DNA of 64,000 bases, taken from contig CAJJDP010000065.1 in NCBI GenBank assembly GCA_905182995.1, positions 216,146 through 280,145 of the forward strand, read 5' to 3'. Position 1 is the stretch's first letter; the number at the start of each line of letters is the position of its first letter. A program made the position numbers and the translations under genes. Source of the DNA: Paramecium octaurelia (lineage: Eukaryota > Ciliophora > Oligohymenophorea > Peniculida > Parameciidae). The notes under the pieces were generated by a model. That model was not told where the DNA came from. It searched no databases and saw nothing but the letters and a program-made list of their open reading frames with translations. Shown here piece by piece: positions 36,735 through 49,207 of the stretch.

Positions 36735-38318
36735 TCAATATAAGCAGGTCCAAATTGATTTATCATCACTTTTATTATTGATTGGGAAAATTTTATCTAT
36801 AGTCAATTTAAAAGCTCCATCTAATTCAGCAAAAGTATAAATTGGATTTGCATTAATTCCTATTAAATGAATTTTTTTAGTGTCATCAAGTAAATAATCA
36901 AAGCCAAAAATTTACATACAGTATTTCCTTTATCTTCTATTTAATTTACAAGGAATCAAAGAAATCGAAGATTTTATTTAATTCAATAGATCTTTTAAGG
37001 ATATTCCCTATGAATTCAAGAGTTCAACTAAGGTCTAATGAGAAATGGCTTATTTTGGTTTTGTGTGAGCTAAAGGATCTGACTAATTATTTTAAATAAA
37101 TAGGATACCGAATTGAGATCGTAAATAACCGAACAACATCTTCCTGTTGGTTCTGTTGAAATATAAATTTAATTCTCTTAATTAACCAATACATTAATTT
37201 AAATATCAAACTTCTTACCATTATATAATGATGGATTTGTAATATACTTTTAGATCACAAATTCTTTTTAATCTTTGTATTATTGATTCAAAAATGTTTA
37301 TAATTAATCAACACTATTTATAAGCATAGCACCAGAGCCTATCGCTGATTTACATATCCAAAGCTTAGGGATATCCTGAATTAGTCTTGAAATTTGTTTA
37401 TTATATGTATAACCTCCTTTATTAGGCACATAAACAGAAAATTGAAATTTTGATTATTTGTCTTTTTGAGAATGATTGGTGATTAAATAATCTTAAAGAA
37501 AATCTAGATCTTCAACCCATTATGATATTTTAAAATTTAGCACGAAGCCTGGCGGTAAGACCTTTAATGCTTGTTCTGGTGAGATGGAGCAAAGATTGTT
37601 GTATAATTAAGATTTAGCTGACCATTCATGCTGAAATTCCATTAAATTAACCATTTATCTCTTGGAAACAGCATCCTATTTTGCAAGACTACTAAAATCT
37701 AAGAGTTAAGTAAGCCATTACAAATGGGCAAATGAACTACTAGGTACTTCAAACCATTATTAGCGAGTACTTAAGACTTATCTAAGGAGTGGGTCATTTA
37801 CTTACATTGTATAATTATACTATCTTAATAATCGTATGATTTACTCTGAATTGAATTGGCTTGAGTTCTTTTGGAGGTGAAACATTGACAGGTTGAAGGG
37901 ATGGAATATCAAATCTTTCATTTCTTTTCAAGGGGGTATAATTCTTATCAAAATACTTAGAGGGTGTTCTATTGCGTTGCTACTCAGGGGATGGGTGTTA
38001 TGATAACTTTTTTTGTGATTGTTGCAAATAAAATTATTTAGCCTTAACTCTATTGTATTACATAATAAGTGCCTCATCATAAGCTTGGATTGGTCTAGAA
38101 TCGTAGTAAGGTTCCTCTCTTTTTTTTAAGTATGCTATTCTCTTCCTTTGATCTTTCAAATATTCTTCTATATTTTAAGCATAGATGTCCAAACTCTTAA
38201 CTACATTGGGTTTGTGTTTAAGCAATTTTTCCAAAGATTACTTTTGCTTTTCATCCTTTTTGCAAAGTACTTAAAGATTGGGATATGAATTTAATGATTT
38301 TGTTTATTCTTAAAGCAT
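36735..38318 (-). CDS. Divergent tubulin-tyrosine-ligase-like (TTLL) protein
   Basis: The protein has 510 residues after removal of a 25-nt intron (GTAAATCATACG...) and a 26-nt intron (GTATCCTATTTATT...), starting MLQEQTKSLNSYPN. A Lys/Gln-rich N-terminal third precedes an ATP-grasp TTLL domain: KLWICKSAIGSGAMLI (usual WIVKP...SRGRGI), EFVIQKYITNPSLYNGKKFD, INVLV, and near the end KKIHLIGINANPIYTF. In active TTLLs this last motif is E-x-N with a metal-binding Glu. Here the Glu position is Gly, and the SRG element is changed. Family members add tyrosine, Glu or Gly to tubulin in cilia. This one may be inactive, or may use a different chemistry. Confidence 0.8.
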
Positions 38319-39395
38319 AATGCAATCTATTTTTTATAGTATTTAATTAATGCATATTAATGTATGAAAAATTATTCACATTATCCTAAAGGTTTTTAAT
38401 CTACATTCATAGAGATATATGGTCTTGGAATATCTCTCTACTAATTGCAAAAGTTGTATTTATGGATTAATTCCTTTTTCTATTTTATGTGTTTTTGAAT
38501 TTTCAAACCCTTTAAATATCTCAATGGCAGTTTATTAAGATTTGATTAACTGGTTAATTAAATAAAATCATAAAAATTTAAATTTTGAAGAGATGTCTAA
38601 ATAGGAATACTAAATTTACACATAATTTTTATGTATTTTTAATTAACAAGGTGGAAAACTCTAAATCTTTGCATAAAATACTAACCTACTATCAATATAT
38701 ATATCTTGATTCGTTATTATCTTTGACCAGAAACACTGTCTGAACCTCTGTTACAACATTATATAATTATTTATAAAGAGAATTTAAAAATTAGAGAATA
38801 TTCCATAAACTAATCTCAGGGAATCTTTTAAAATCCTTATCAAATAGTAGAATTTTAAACCCATAGAACACTTTTGGGAATTATTTGATGCCTTGAATAA
38901 TTAAATAATCAAAGCTTTTGCCTCTTTTTTAGATAAATTATTATTTCTATTATTTCTAATAAAGTGTTTAAGGCTATTTCACTTATTTACTCTATAATCA
39001 TATAAAATCTACATTCTGATCTAAGAATCTTGTATAATTAGACTATATTTGGATGACGTAATTTGAATAATAAAAACAATCTCAATTTGAATGAATTTGT
39101 TATGATAGGTTTTTTGAGTTTGTTCCTGTGAAATTGGTTGGGTATGACCAAATTACATCCATGGTTAAAATTCTTACAAATAAATAACATATTATAGACA
39201 CTTATCAAAAGAATCAGTACAATGTTGGTATAATAATTATGTAAATGGTTCATATTCTTTAAATTATTAATAAGAAATCACAAATTTAGATTAGTATTAT
39301 TTATTATCTAAGCTTAATTTCTTATTTAAGTTCAATTGGATGGCAGAAAATAGATGAAATACATCAATATATATGTTCATTAATGAATTAACAAA
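38319..39395. other. 1.1-kb gap holding a kinase relic
   Basis: The first ~350 bases (to about 38670) show nothing. The rest contains the minus-strand kinase relic listed separately, and the end carries the 3' flank of the CaMK-like gene. Confidence 0.45.
38700..39253 (-). pseudogene. Decayed protein-kinase gene
   Basis: The minus strand shows ITNSFKLRLFLLFKLRHPNI and then HPNIVQLYKILRSECRFYMI followed by IEQISE, matching the alphaC-to-hinge segment of a kinase (normally ...HPNIVQLYE...YIVMEY). Further along, LSKKEAKALIIQLFKASN resembles the helix-E region and ILLFDKDFK the NILLD loop. Frames change between these pieces, and no glycine loop, HRD, DFG or APE motif is preserved. This is best read as a pseudogene of a CaMK-like kinase, possibly a decayed duplicate of the neighbouring gene. 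Confidence 0.55.
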
Positions 39396-40472
<1,077 letters not shown>

Positions 40473-41666
40473 TTTAATTTAAATAATGCTTAAAAAGAGT
40501 CCAAAGTTAGATTGATATGATCCTCGTTCAATAAGAAATACATAACACTCTAAACCAGATTACTAATCATGTTGCAGAATGATTAAATATTTATATTTCT
40601 TCTCAAATCATTGGATGTAGTCTAAACAAAAATCAGTGTGTTAAGAAAGTTACAAAACAATTAATTTAGAAAAGCAAAGAAAATAAGTATGCTACTGGAT
40701 AATCTGGGTAATACACTTAATAATAAAACTAGATCGAAATAGTAGTAATTTTAAGCCTCAGCCATTTTGTTGTTTGATATAATAAATGAATAATTTTAAA
40801 TGTAGAATTATTTTCACTGCTAGCACTTAGAATAAGTACATTCAAGTATTCAAATAAGGTAACTACATGCTAACTCTCATGTTTATATCCATAAAAAAAA
40901 TATTAAATTGATAGTCTTACAATGAAATATCCAGAAATATAAACTACATTATTATATTATTCTTATTTGAATTGCAACTCCTGTCCAAAATCTTAAGCTT
41001 TTGAACTACATTAGTTTCAAAGCATGATCTTGAGCGTGCTTTCTTCAGGTTACTTCTTTTTCTTATCCTCTTACTCTTCATCCTTTATGAATAGCAATGC
41101 ATCATATTACATCTTCTTCTTGTTAATCTTTCAATTGATATTGTTAAATAAAGAATGTATAAGACAATGTAAATCTGATCTAAAGATTTCATGGCACAAA
41201 TATTGATCTAGTTCTTTTGCATAAAATTAGTCCTCACAATTTGAAAACTTAACTTTAAGCACAAATATAAATTAAATAAGCTGTTTGTTAGAAGTGAATA
41301 GTGTAAGCGAGCGGTTTTTGAATATACTGCTTTCAATCTATTTAGAAAGGAGTAAATGCAGTATTTGATCAAAAATTGAATAGAATGAATAAAAGTTAAA
41401 GAAATTGTGATATTTCTATCTATTCTTTTTGATCTGTGGATGAATTTATTTCTAAAAGTGTAGGGACAAAAATTTTAATTAGTATAGCCTTGGGTTGAGC
41501 TACCTTTGAATTTAATTATTGTATAATCATATCAATAACCAATAAGGTACAATAAAAGTCCAGAATTTTCTAAATAGATATTAGTTTAATGAGTAGAGAT
41601 AAATAAAAGGAGTGTTATTTCTTAATTAAAGTGGGAATTGTATAAATTATAAATAAATAATAATTA
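40473..41666. other. 1.2-kb gap with degraded coding sequence
   Basis: It separates the CaMK-like and zinc-finger genes. The central part (about 40620-41255) contains the minus-strand relic listed separately. The rest is AT-rich with no clear signal. Confidence 0.4.
40620..41255 (-). pseudogene. Possible degenerate gene, frame broken by TGA codons
   Basis: A minus-strand frame is open for more than 180 codons except for two TGAs: QFYAKELDQYLCHEIFRSDL ... TGA ... KKKMQYDALLFIKDEEQEDK ... TGA ... VVYISGYFIVRLSIQYFFYG and on to LFSLLFQINCFVTFLTH. A 25-nt candidate intron (GTAACCTGAAGAAAGC...) would switch to another frame (SCFETNVVQKLKILDRSC) instead. Neither model is complete. It is either a pseudogene or a multi-exon gene I cannot resolve. 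No family recognised. Confidence 0.3.
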
Positions 41667-42314
41667 ATGGAAGTGTTCACTTTACCAATTTTTTAGAAGT
41701 TAAACAAAATATAATCTTGTTTGGAGGAGGAAGTATATGAGGGGATGGAGGAGCCATAGTAGCAGCCTACTTGTGACGAATGCAAAAAGGTTTTTACCAA
41801 CAATTCTAAACTATAAAGACATATACGAGAGACTCACTAAAACTTGAAGCAGTTTCGATGTGAGTAGTGTGGGAAGGAGTTCAAGCGTTCTTAGCATCTT
41901 AAGAGACATCAGTTAACTCACAGCGGGAGTCGACCCTTCAAATGTGAATGTATTTAATAGATTTGAGATTGAGGTTGTCCATAGAAGTTCACATGTAAAC
42001 ATCATTTGAAAAGACATATGCAATTGATTCACGAGATGAAGTCGTACGAATGCAATGAATGTGATTAGAAGTTTACAAAGAAGAGACAATTGAAAAAGCA
42101 TTAGCAAGAAGATCATCATAAAAAATAATAATAAAATGATTTATTTTAATGTTTAAAATGCAATAAAGTGTTTTAGAGATTGAGGTCCTTGAGGAAACAC
42201 AATTTGATTAGACACAAAAACATAAGAGCATTTGGGTGTGAAAAGTGCAATAAACATTTTGCTCATAAATAAACCTTAAATAAGCATATATAAAGGTGTC
42301 ACAGTGAAATTTGA
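41667..42314 (+). CDS. C2H2 zinc-finger protein (about six fingers)
   Basis: The protein has 207 residues after a 24-nt intron (GTATTTAATAGATTTGAG...). It starts MEVFTLPIFQKLNKIQSC. Fingers with C-x2-C and H-x3/4-H spacing are visible: CDECKKVF..., CEQCGKEFKRSQHLKRHQLTH, CNECDQKFTKKRQLKKHQ, CLKCNKVFQRLRSLRKH and CEKCNKHFAHKQTLNKH, plus an intervening PQKFTCKHHLKRHMQLIH unit whose first cysteines come from the split codon region. The linker THSGSRPF is TGEKP-like. Expected to bind nucleic acid; a TFIIIA-type 5S factor is one possibility, but only about six fingers are seen rather than nine. Confidence 0.88.
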
Positions 42315-42337
42315 AATTTATTTATATTAATTTATTA

Positions 42338-45300
42338 ATGAAAAATATGATGTTACTTCTCTTGAATTTACTTTTAGTAACTCATTCAGAACTCCTACCC
42401 AAAGTAGATTAATGCACATGCAAGCAAATACTTAGTTCTAAAGATTGTGCTCAATTAACTAAGTGTTAATGGAACTCAGCATCAGGAGTGTGTGAAGATC
42501 GCAAATCCACAGACTTAGAATCCTACTGCTCAATGAACAGCTCAAATTGTCCAACGAATGGTTGTGCCTTGTATAAAGGAACTTGTAAGCCATTTAGTGG
42601 GTGTTCTGTATATCAAGGAAAAACGCATGAAGAATGTTAAAAGATAACTACTTTATGCACAACTAATGGGGAAAATTGTATTTTGACTGAAATATTATGT
42701 GATAATTTCAATGACAATTAATTGGCTTGCTAAGTAGATTCGAGTGGATATCCGTGCTATTGGAATAATGAAAATAAGAAATGTTACTAAATTTAAAATT
42801 GTAAGGAACTGCCCTCCTCATTTATAACTCATCAGTCTTGTTATGATGCTGGGTAGGTTAAATTACTAAAATGTACAGCCAAAGAAGGAGGAGGTTGTGT
42901 TGATATCACAAGTGATTGTGGCAGTTTATAAAAACTAGGATGTGTAATTAATCAATAAGGAAGTGAGTGTTTTTGGGATGGATCATCATGTAAAGATAAG
43001 ATTTGTACAAATGCACCTACTTCTTATACAACACATGCTTAATGTCAAAGTTATTTAAATACTTGTTCTCTTAATTAAGATTAAAAAGGATGCGTTGATA
43101 TGCCAGCTACATGTGATGTTTATACTATTGAACCACAATGCATTTCAGTCAAAGATACTCTATGTTTTTGGTTCTCAATTACTTGTAAGGAGGGTGATTC
43201 GAATTGCTCGCCAAAAGCTGAATGCAAATCCTGGACTTGTGAAAATGCTTAATCTACTTACAATAGTGATATTTTGTGTAGATAATTCAAAACTGAATGC
43301 ACAGTCAATAATACTAATAATGGTTGTATTAAGAGATTGGAATAATGTTCTTAATACACAACTCAAAATCAATGTGTTAGTGTATTGAATGATCAACAAT
43401 CTTGTTATTGGAATGGTAGCAAATGTGTTGATAAAATCTGTGCCAATGCTGTTCTAGCCAAATACGATCAAGTCTCATGCAGTAGATATCTGTCCTAATG
43501 CGTTGCTGTTAATAATAAATGCACTTTAAAGACCTGTAGTACATATTCAAATGAAAAACAATGTAGTAATGACTATTTAAATAATAAATGTGCTTGGAGT
43601 GGGACCTGTAAACTGAAAACATGCGAGAATGCCAGTGATGAGTTAACTTCTCATAAGGATTGTTAACAATGGTTAGATACTTGTACTGTCTAATCAGATC
43701 TCAAAGGATGTCAAAATTTAGAATAAGTTTGTAGTATTTACAAGATCCAAGATTAATGTTACTTGGCAGGCAATACTAAATATTCGTGTTTGTGGATAAA
43801 TGAATAATGTGTCCAAAAAAGTTGTTCTACTGCTAGTCTTGACATATCTTCAGATGAGGAATGTACAAGTTATTTGAGTGGATGCATGCTTAGTAATCAA
43901 AAGAGTGGTTGTACAAGTCGTAAGGCTACTTGTTTAGAATTATTAGAATTTTAATGTTCAGTCACCAATTCAGGATCTTTATGTTTCTGGAACGGACAAT
44001 AATGTGTAACAAGACAATGTAATCAAGTTGTTTACAACACATTTAAAGCATGTAATACGTTTTTATCAACTTGCACTGCCAATTACGATGGCACTCAATA
44101 TAATGGATGTGTAACCAAGTAGAATAAATGTAACTAATATACCAATGAATTCATGTGTATTGAGAGTCTATAAGAAGGCAAATGCATTTGGAATAAGAAA
44201 GCTACCCCTAATGCTTGTGAAGTGAGATCATGTTAGAATTCAGATCAGACCACAAGTGATGAGGCATGCAATAACTTTTTGAATACTTGTACTGTCAATT
44301 CTGCCAAAACTGGATGCATTGAACGTTATCAAAAATGCAGTGAATATGGAAATGAAATCAATTGTAGATACACTAAATCAGGAGTTGAATGTATCTGGTA
44401 TAACAATACCTGCATCGATAAAACTTGTGATAAAGCTGATAAGATTTATACATCCCATGTTGAATGCCAGTCTTTCAGTAAGAATTGCACTACTAATGGC
44501 AAGGGATGCATTAAAATTGATCAATGTTCTGTATACACTACCAAATCAGGATGTATCATTGATTAGAATAACTAACTATGTGCATTCCAACCTAGTTGCA
44601 ATCTACAACAATGCAGTGATGCTCCTTAATCCTATTCCACAGATGAATAATGTAAATCATATAAAAAAGAATGTACAACAAATGGAAATGGATGTGTTTT
44701 GAGAACTGAGTGTTCTGATGCTTATATTGAATAGGCATGTGTTACTGATTCCAATGGTAATAAGTGTACATGGTTTAATAATAAATGCGTTGCCTACAGT
44801 TGTTAAAGTGCTCCTACTAAGTATGTCACTGAGATGGAATGCCAATTGCATAAAATAGGATGTACTGTAAATTAATCTGGAGGGTGTGTAGCTAAAGGTC
44901 TCTGCAAAGATGCCAAAATATAATCAGCTTGTACTACAGACAAATATGGAAAGTAATGCAGATTCACAAAGGATGGATGCAGAGATATCATATGTTCAGA
45001 TGTTGCATACAGCAATCATTATGATTGTGCTAATTTTGATACTAGTTGCACATCGAATGGCTTAACTTGTATTGCTCAAACAAACTGTAGTACCAAAGTT
45101 TAAAGTGGATGCTTTTTAGGTTTAGATGGACCATGTTTATGGGTGAGAAATGCTTGTTATCAATATTCATCATGTACATCTCTCTAATTCTAGTCTCATG
45201 AATAATGCTTTGAATTTAGTGATGAATGCACAACTGATGGAAATACTTGTATACCAATTGACAAATGTGAGAAATTGCCTCAATAAGGGTGTATTTAAGG

Positions 45301-46336
45301 AACGGATGGTAAATGTGTTTTTCTATCTGAAAAAAACAAGTGCGTTGTGTTTAATGCTTGTAATTCTGTTGAATATACTACTCATGAGGAATGCTAGAAA
45401 GTGAGTACAACATGCACAACTGATGGAACCAAATGTATTGATCTATAAGATTGTTCATCATACAAATAGGTTAATTGTCATTTAAATAGTGATCAATAAT
45501 AATGTTATTATGATGAAAAAGAAAAGAAATGCGTTGATTTGTAATGTTCTCATCTATAATTTACAACTCATGAAGAATGCAATAATGGATTACAAACTTG
45601 TACAAGTAATAACACAAGTTGTATTACAATGGACAAATGTGAAACTTATTCTAAGGACTATTGCAATACTGCTCTAGGTTCTGATGGTAAATGCAAATAT
45701 GATCCAACTAATAATAAATGCCGTTTAATTAAATGCACTGAATTAGTAGACAATTGCACTCAGATTAGTAAATGTGTAGACAGTGGAATTGGATGTGTAG
45801 AATAATCAACATGTGATAAATATCAAACAGAAAAAGGATGTAAATAAAGTGGTACTGATGGATTCTGTGTCTGGTATTTAGATAACGGAGAAGGAAAATG
45901 TAAAATCATGAGTGCTTGTTCAGATGCTTCAACAAACAAAGAGGCATGTCAATCAAGATCATGGGTTTGCTAATGGACTGAAACTGCTACTAAGAGCACC
46001 TGTGCCTAACACACATGTTCATCAAAGTCAAAAGAAACCGGATTATGTCTACCCATCTTAGATTTCTCTTAAAAGAATTACTATTTGTGTGCATTGTCGA
46101 GTGACTAATGCATCTCAGCAGAGAAATCTTCTTTAGGAGCATAAACCTGCTTTTAATCTACTGCTTATACATACACATGGGATTCTGCTAATTCTTTCTG
46201 TTTGTAATGTGGAACAAAATATACGAATACAAGCAATCAGACAAACACTCCCAACAACACCAATGTTACCGATACTGACAATTAAGCTAACATATTATTC
46301 CTAATGCTGAGTCTGATTATTAGTATATATATATGA
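42338..46336 (+). CDS. Large cysteine-rich surface antigen (PSA-repeat protein)
   Basis: An intronless frame of 1,333 codons starts with a signal peptide (MKNMMLLLLNLLLVTHSELL) and ends with a hydrophobic tail (ILFLMLSLIISIYI) after an Asn/Thr-rich spacer. This layout fits GPI anchoring. In between, a unit of about 65-75 residues with regularly spaced cysteines repeats along the whole protein (for example CTTNGKGCIKIDQCSVYTTK; patterns CxxW.n..KC and CxxxxxTxxxC). It matches the Paramecium surface antigen (PSA) repeat organisation of immobilisation-antigen-like proteins on the cell and ciliary surface. It is of the same general class as variable i-antigens but shorter than the largest ones. 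Confidence 0.9.
42420..46190 (+). repeat. Tandem PSA-type cysteine repeats
   Basis: Roughly 15 or more imperfect units of about 200-225 bp occur, each carrying about eight cysteines and phrases such as TTHEECQ/TSHVECQ, CTTDGxxC and CxWxxxxC. Nucleotide identity between units is modest, so this is an old protein-level repeat rather than a recent expansion. Unit count is an estimate by eye. Confidence 0.7.
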
Positions 46337-46340
46337 TTTT

Positions 46341-47290
46341 TCATAAATCTTCTAGATTGAGTACATTATAGTTTTCCTTTTGATCATCCTATGTGTTATC
46401 GAACCATTTTATCAACTATCCTTCATGCCACTCTCCAAACCTAGTCTACCCGTTACTCAATATAACTTTCCCTTTCCCATTTGGCTTTGACTGTTTAAAA
46501 CTACCTTCATAAGTCTTACCATCTAAAAATACTAATATCAAATACTTGGCCATTTGAAAATGCCATAACCATTAGGAACGTCTTTATTAAATAATCCAAC
46601 ATAAGTATAACCATTAGGCCATTTAATTTGACCTTAACCACACATAAAGTCCTCAAACCACTCCCCTTGATATTCCTTCCCATTCTTCCACACTTGACTC
46701 CCTTGTCCGTGTCGCTTATTATTTATCCATAAACCTGTATATGTTGAACCATCATTCCAGACATAAGTCCCCTGTCCCTATTTTATCCCTTCATAATAGT
46801 ATCCCTCATATTTGCTCCCATCTTCCCAAGTCTCTATCCCAAATCCTTATTACAAATCATCCTTCCACTGTCCTTCAAATTTGCATCCACTCATCGATTG
46901 GAATGTCCCTCTACCATTTTATTTATCGTTTTCCCATTGTCCTTCATAATAATCTCCGTCGGGATAGATAAACTTTCCTTACCCATGAGCTCTATTATTC
47001 TTCCATTCTCCTTCATATTCTGAACCATCTGGCCATTTTAAGATACCATATCCTTCTCTTTTATTGCCCACCCAATCTCCCAAATACTCGCCTCCACTTT
47101 TCAAAGTCACTGCTAATTGTTTGGTTCTCTCTTGAGTCTTTGTGGTTTGACTTGAATTCATCTCTCTCTACTTCTTTTTATAATTATATTTAATAATTAT
47201 TTAGCGAGCATCCAAATGATTCAATTCTGTGTCATCACAGGGTTCTACATCCTCTGAATACGATTAATTGTTGCAGCATTATGCTCCCAT
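46341..47290 (-). CDS. MORN-repeat protein with myristoylation-type N terminus
   Basis: The protein has 308 residues after one 23-nt intron (GTATTTGATATTAG...). The start at 47290 gives MGAQCCNNQSYSEDVEPC, in frame with the downstream Met (47161), so the longer form is preferred. The Gly2 and twin Cys fit N-myristoylation plus palmitoylation. Nine or so MORN units follow (GEYLGDWVGNKREGYG, SEYEGEWKNNRAHGQG, DYYEGQWENDKQNGRG, YTYVGLFNKDVPNGYG, KTYEGSFKQSKPNGKG). MORN proteins sit at membranes and cytoskeletal cortex. The 3' end is convergent with the surface antigen, with only four bases between the two stop codons. Confidence 0.9.
46480..47110 (-). repeat. MORN repeat array
   Basis: Consecutive 69-bp (23-residue) units of the form Y-x-G-x-W-x-x-x-x-x-x-G-x-G with G and W positions kept are visible, about nine units within the coding region. 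Confidence 0.8.
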
Positions 47291-47732
47291 TACAAATTAA
47301 ATTAAATCAAAAAAACTATTATAATAGTTAATAATTTAATAAATCACATTATATTGTTAGGTTAGTTAAAGAGAGTATCACACACACAATATAATATTTG
47401 AATTTTGAGTCAAAAATTTGAATTTCTCTAATTCATATCAATATTGTTATAATTATAATAATTTAACTGCAATTCCAACGCTATTTTTTAGTTTATCCCC
47501 CAAATAAATGAATTAGTCACCTAATATATCTATTTATTATATAAAATTAAAGGAGAATTCATAAGCCAATTCTATTTGAATTTTTGGGTACTTTAGATAG
47601 AGTTTCTTTACTTGAGTGATAATGGAAAGCTAAATTTGTTATTGATCATTAAATTATTGCCTTTAAATTTGGTAATAATAATTTAAATATTAATCATAAG
47701 TACAATTTTGATAAAAAAAAGGATAAAAATTT
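47291..47732. other. Divergent intergenic region
   Basis: This 442-base AT-rich spacer lies between the MORN and the 47.7-kb gene starts. It has a short CA run (cacacacaca, near 47380) and no open frame of note. Confidence 0.5.
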
Positions 47733-48763
47733 ATGAATAAGCTTAATAAACCTGAATCGAGAGTTCAACGAAATATTCGTATAGTAATGACGAATATCAA
47801 GGAGGAACAAAAGCAAAGAGGTATCCTTGTATTTCTAATATTGAATAAGTTGTAAAATATTTAAGTCACTTAAAGGAAGAAGGTGAACTAGCCAAACCCA
47901 GATATGCTCATTCATAATTTCCACAGTAGAAATTTAATTAAACTGTTACAGAACCTAGTCTTATCGATTTTTAACTTGACAATCTGAATTTGAAAGTAAG
48001 TAAAGTGGGAACTCTGGTGGAACCCATGATTCCAATAGTGGAAGTCCCTCATAAACCTATAATTAAGAAGTTCAAGGCTCTGAAACACCCAGTTTTCTTA
48101 ACAGAAAATATAGTAAACACCATAAAGCCTGTAGAAAGGAGTAGTGAATTACCTGTATCGATAAAAAGAAGCACCAAATAATAAATGATGAATAAGGAGA
48201 TTCTTCATCGTTTAGGATTGTTGAGTGTCCAAGCAAAGCGGGAACTCCAAATCGAAAAACTCAGCAACAGGGCTCTCAAGGTTTCCAAAAACAAGGAGAC
48301 CTCTTCATTAAATCATAAATAACTTGAATCAATTACTTTTTAATTGAGAGAGAATGAGAAACAAGAGCAGGTTTAATCAGCTCAAAGATGCACTACTTCA
48401 GCATCTGGGGCGTCTAGAAAGGCCTATGATTATTAGGATGAGTATTTGGTAGATTGTCTAACTGAAAGACTTGATTTGGTATACAGTGTTTAAACCTTTA
48501 AAAATAGACCTTAGACAAGAATAACTAAAAGGAAAATTCACAATTTTTTTAAAACAGTAACCATGGCGCACTTGGATAATTTAGATGAAATTAAGAAGGA
48601 CGATCAGAGTATTCAGATAAAGATTAAGTCCATCAAGGAGAGTTTGCAACTATGCAAAAGAAGGCTTCTAGATTATAATGACGAAATAGAAATAGCTCTT
48701 ACAGAAGATATTAAAGGGCAAGTTATTGAATATAAAAACATTATTAAAAATAATAAAAAATGA
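47733..48763 (+). CDS. Unknown basic, helix-rich protein
   Basis: The protein has 335 residues after a 23-nt intron (GTATAGTAATGACGAAT...) near the start, which reads MNKLNKPESRVQRNIRGTKA. The N-terminal part is Pro/Val rich (VGTLVEPMIPIVEVPHKP), the middle is basic with a coiled coil (NKEILHRLGLLSVQAKRELQ), and the end is KKDDQSIQIKIKSIKESLQL ... EIEIALTEDIKGQVIEYK. No family is recognised; the composition suggests a cytoskeleton-associated protein. Its TGA overlaps the ATG of the next gene by four bases (ATGA). Confidence 0.75.
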
Positions 48764-49029
48764 CAGATATCAAAAAGCTCTATTGCAGATTTGTGACTGG
48801 AATGACTGTGGAATTGGATATTAGACCAGAAACAAAAACTGTGAATTAACTAAAACAACAACTTTCCGAAGTCATAAACCTTACCCCCGACAGATTATAT
48901 ATTGGATTCGAAACCACATTGCTTGATGATATTGACTATTTGAGTGCAAAAGGGATTACTGACAGTGATACTGTGCATGTGATCACATCCCAATTAACAG
49001 AGAAGATAGCATACATAAAAAAATAATGA
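48760..49029 (+). CDS. Ubiquitin-like small protein
   Basis: An intronless frame of 90 codons (89 residues) reads MTDIKKLYCRFVTGMTVELD, then a helix TVNQLKQQLSEVINL, then PDRLYIGFETTLLDDIDYL and TDSDTVHVITSQL. This is the beta-grasp order of ubiquitin-like domains (beta hairpin, helix, xRLxxxGxxLxD, TxxxxxV). It lacks a C-terminal Gly-Gly, so it is not a conjugating modifier. Its ATG overlaps the stop of the preceding gene, which is unusual for a eukaryote; a fused transcript or a wrong upstream 3' end should be considered. Confidence 0.6.
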
Positions 49030-49207
49030 GATTTCATTCAATTTTATTAAATAACCAACACATAATTCTTTTATTTCTCTTCTGATTTGGTGATTTTAGT
49101 GGGGAGCTGCTGAAGTTGATGGAGAATTAGAGAGGATTGGATTTTGTGGAAATGAATTTCTTTTCTCGTCTGTACATATATTAATATATAAATAATATAT
49201 AATATAA

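Noticed and set aside
40970-41210. Plus-strand hydrophobic peptide (MILSVLSSGYFFFL...)
   Set aside because: Overlaps the minus-strand degraded gene; antisense of Lys/Glu-rich coding gives such hydrophobic shadows.
44319-45677. Several alternative frames inside the antigen gene
   Set aside because: They are shadows of the 1,333-codon cysteine-repeat frame and lack any signal of their own.
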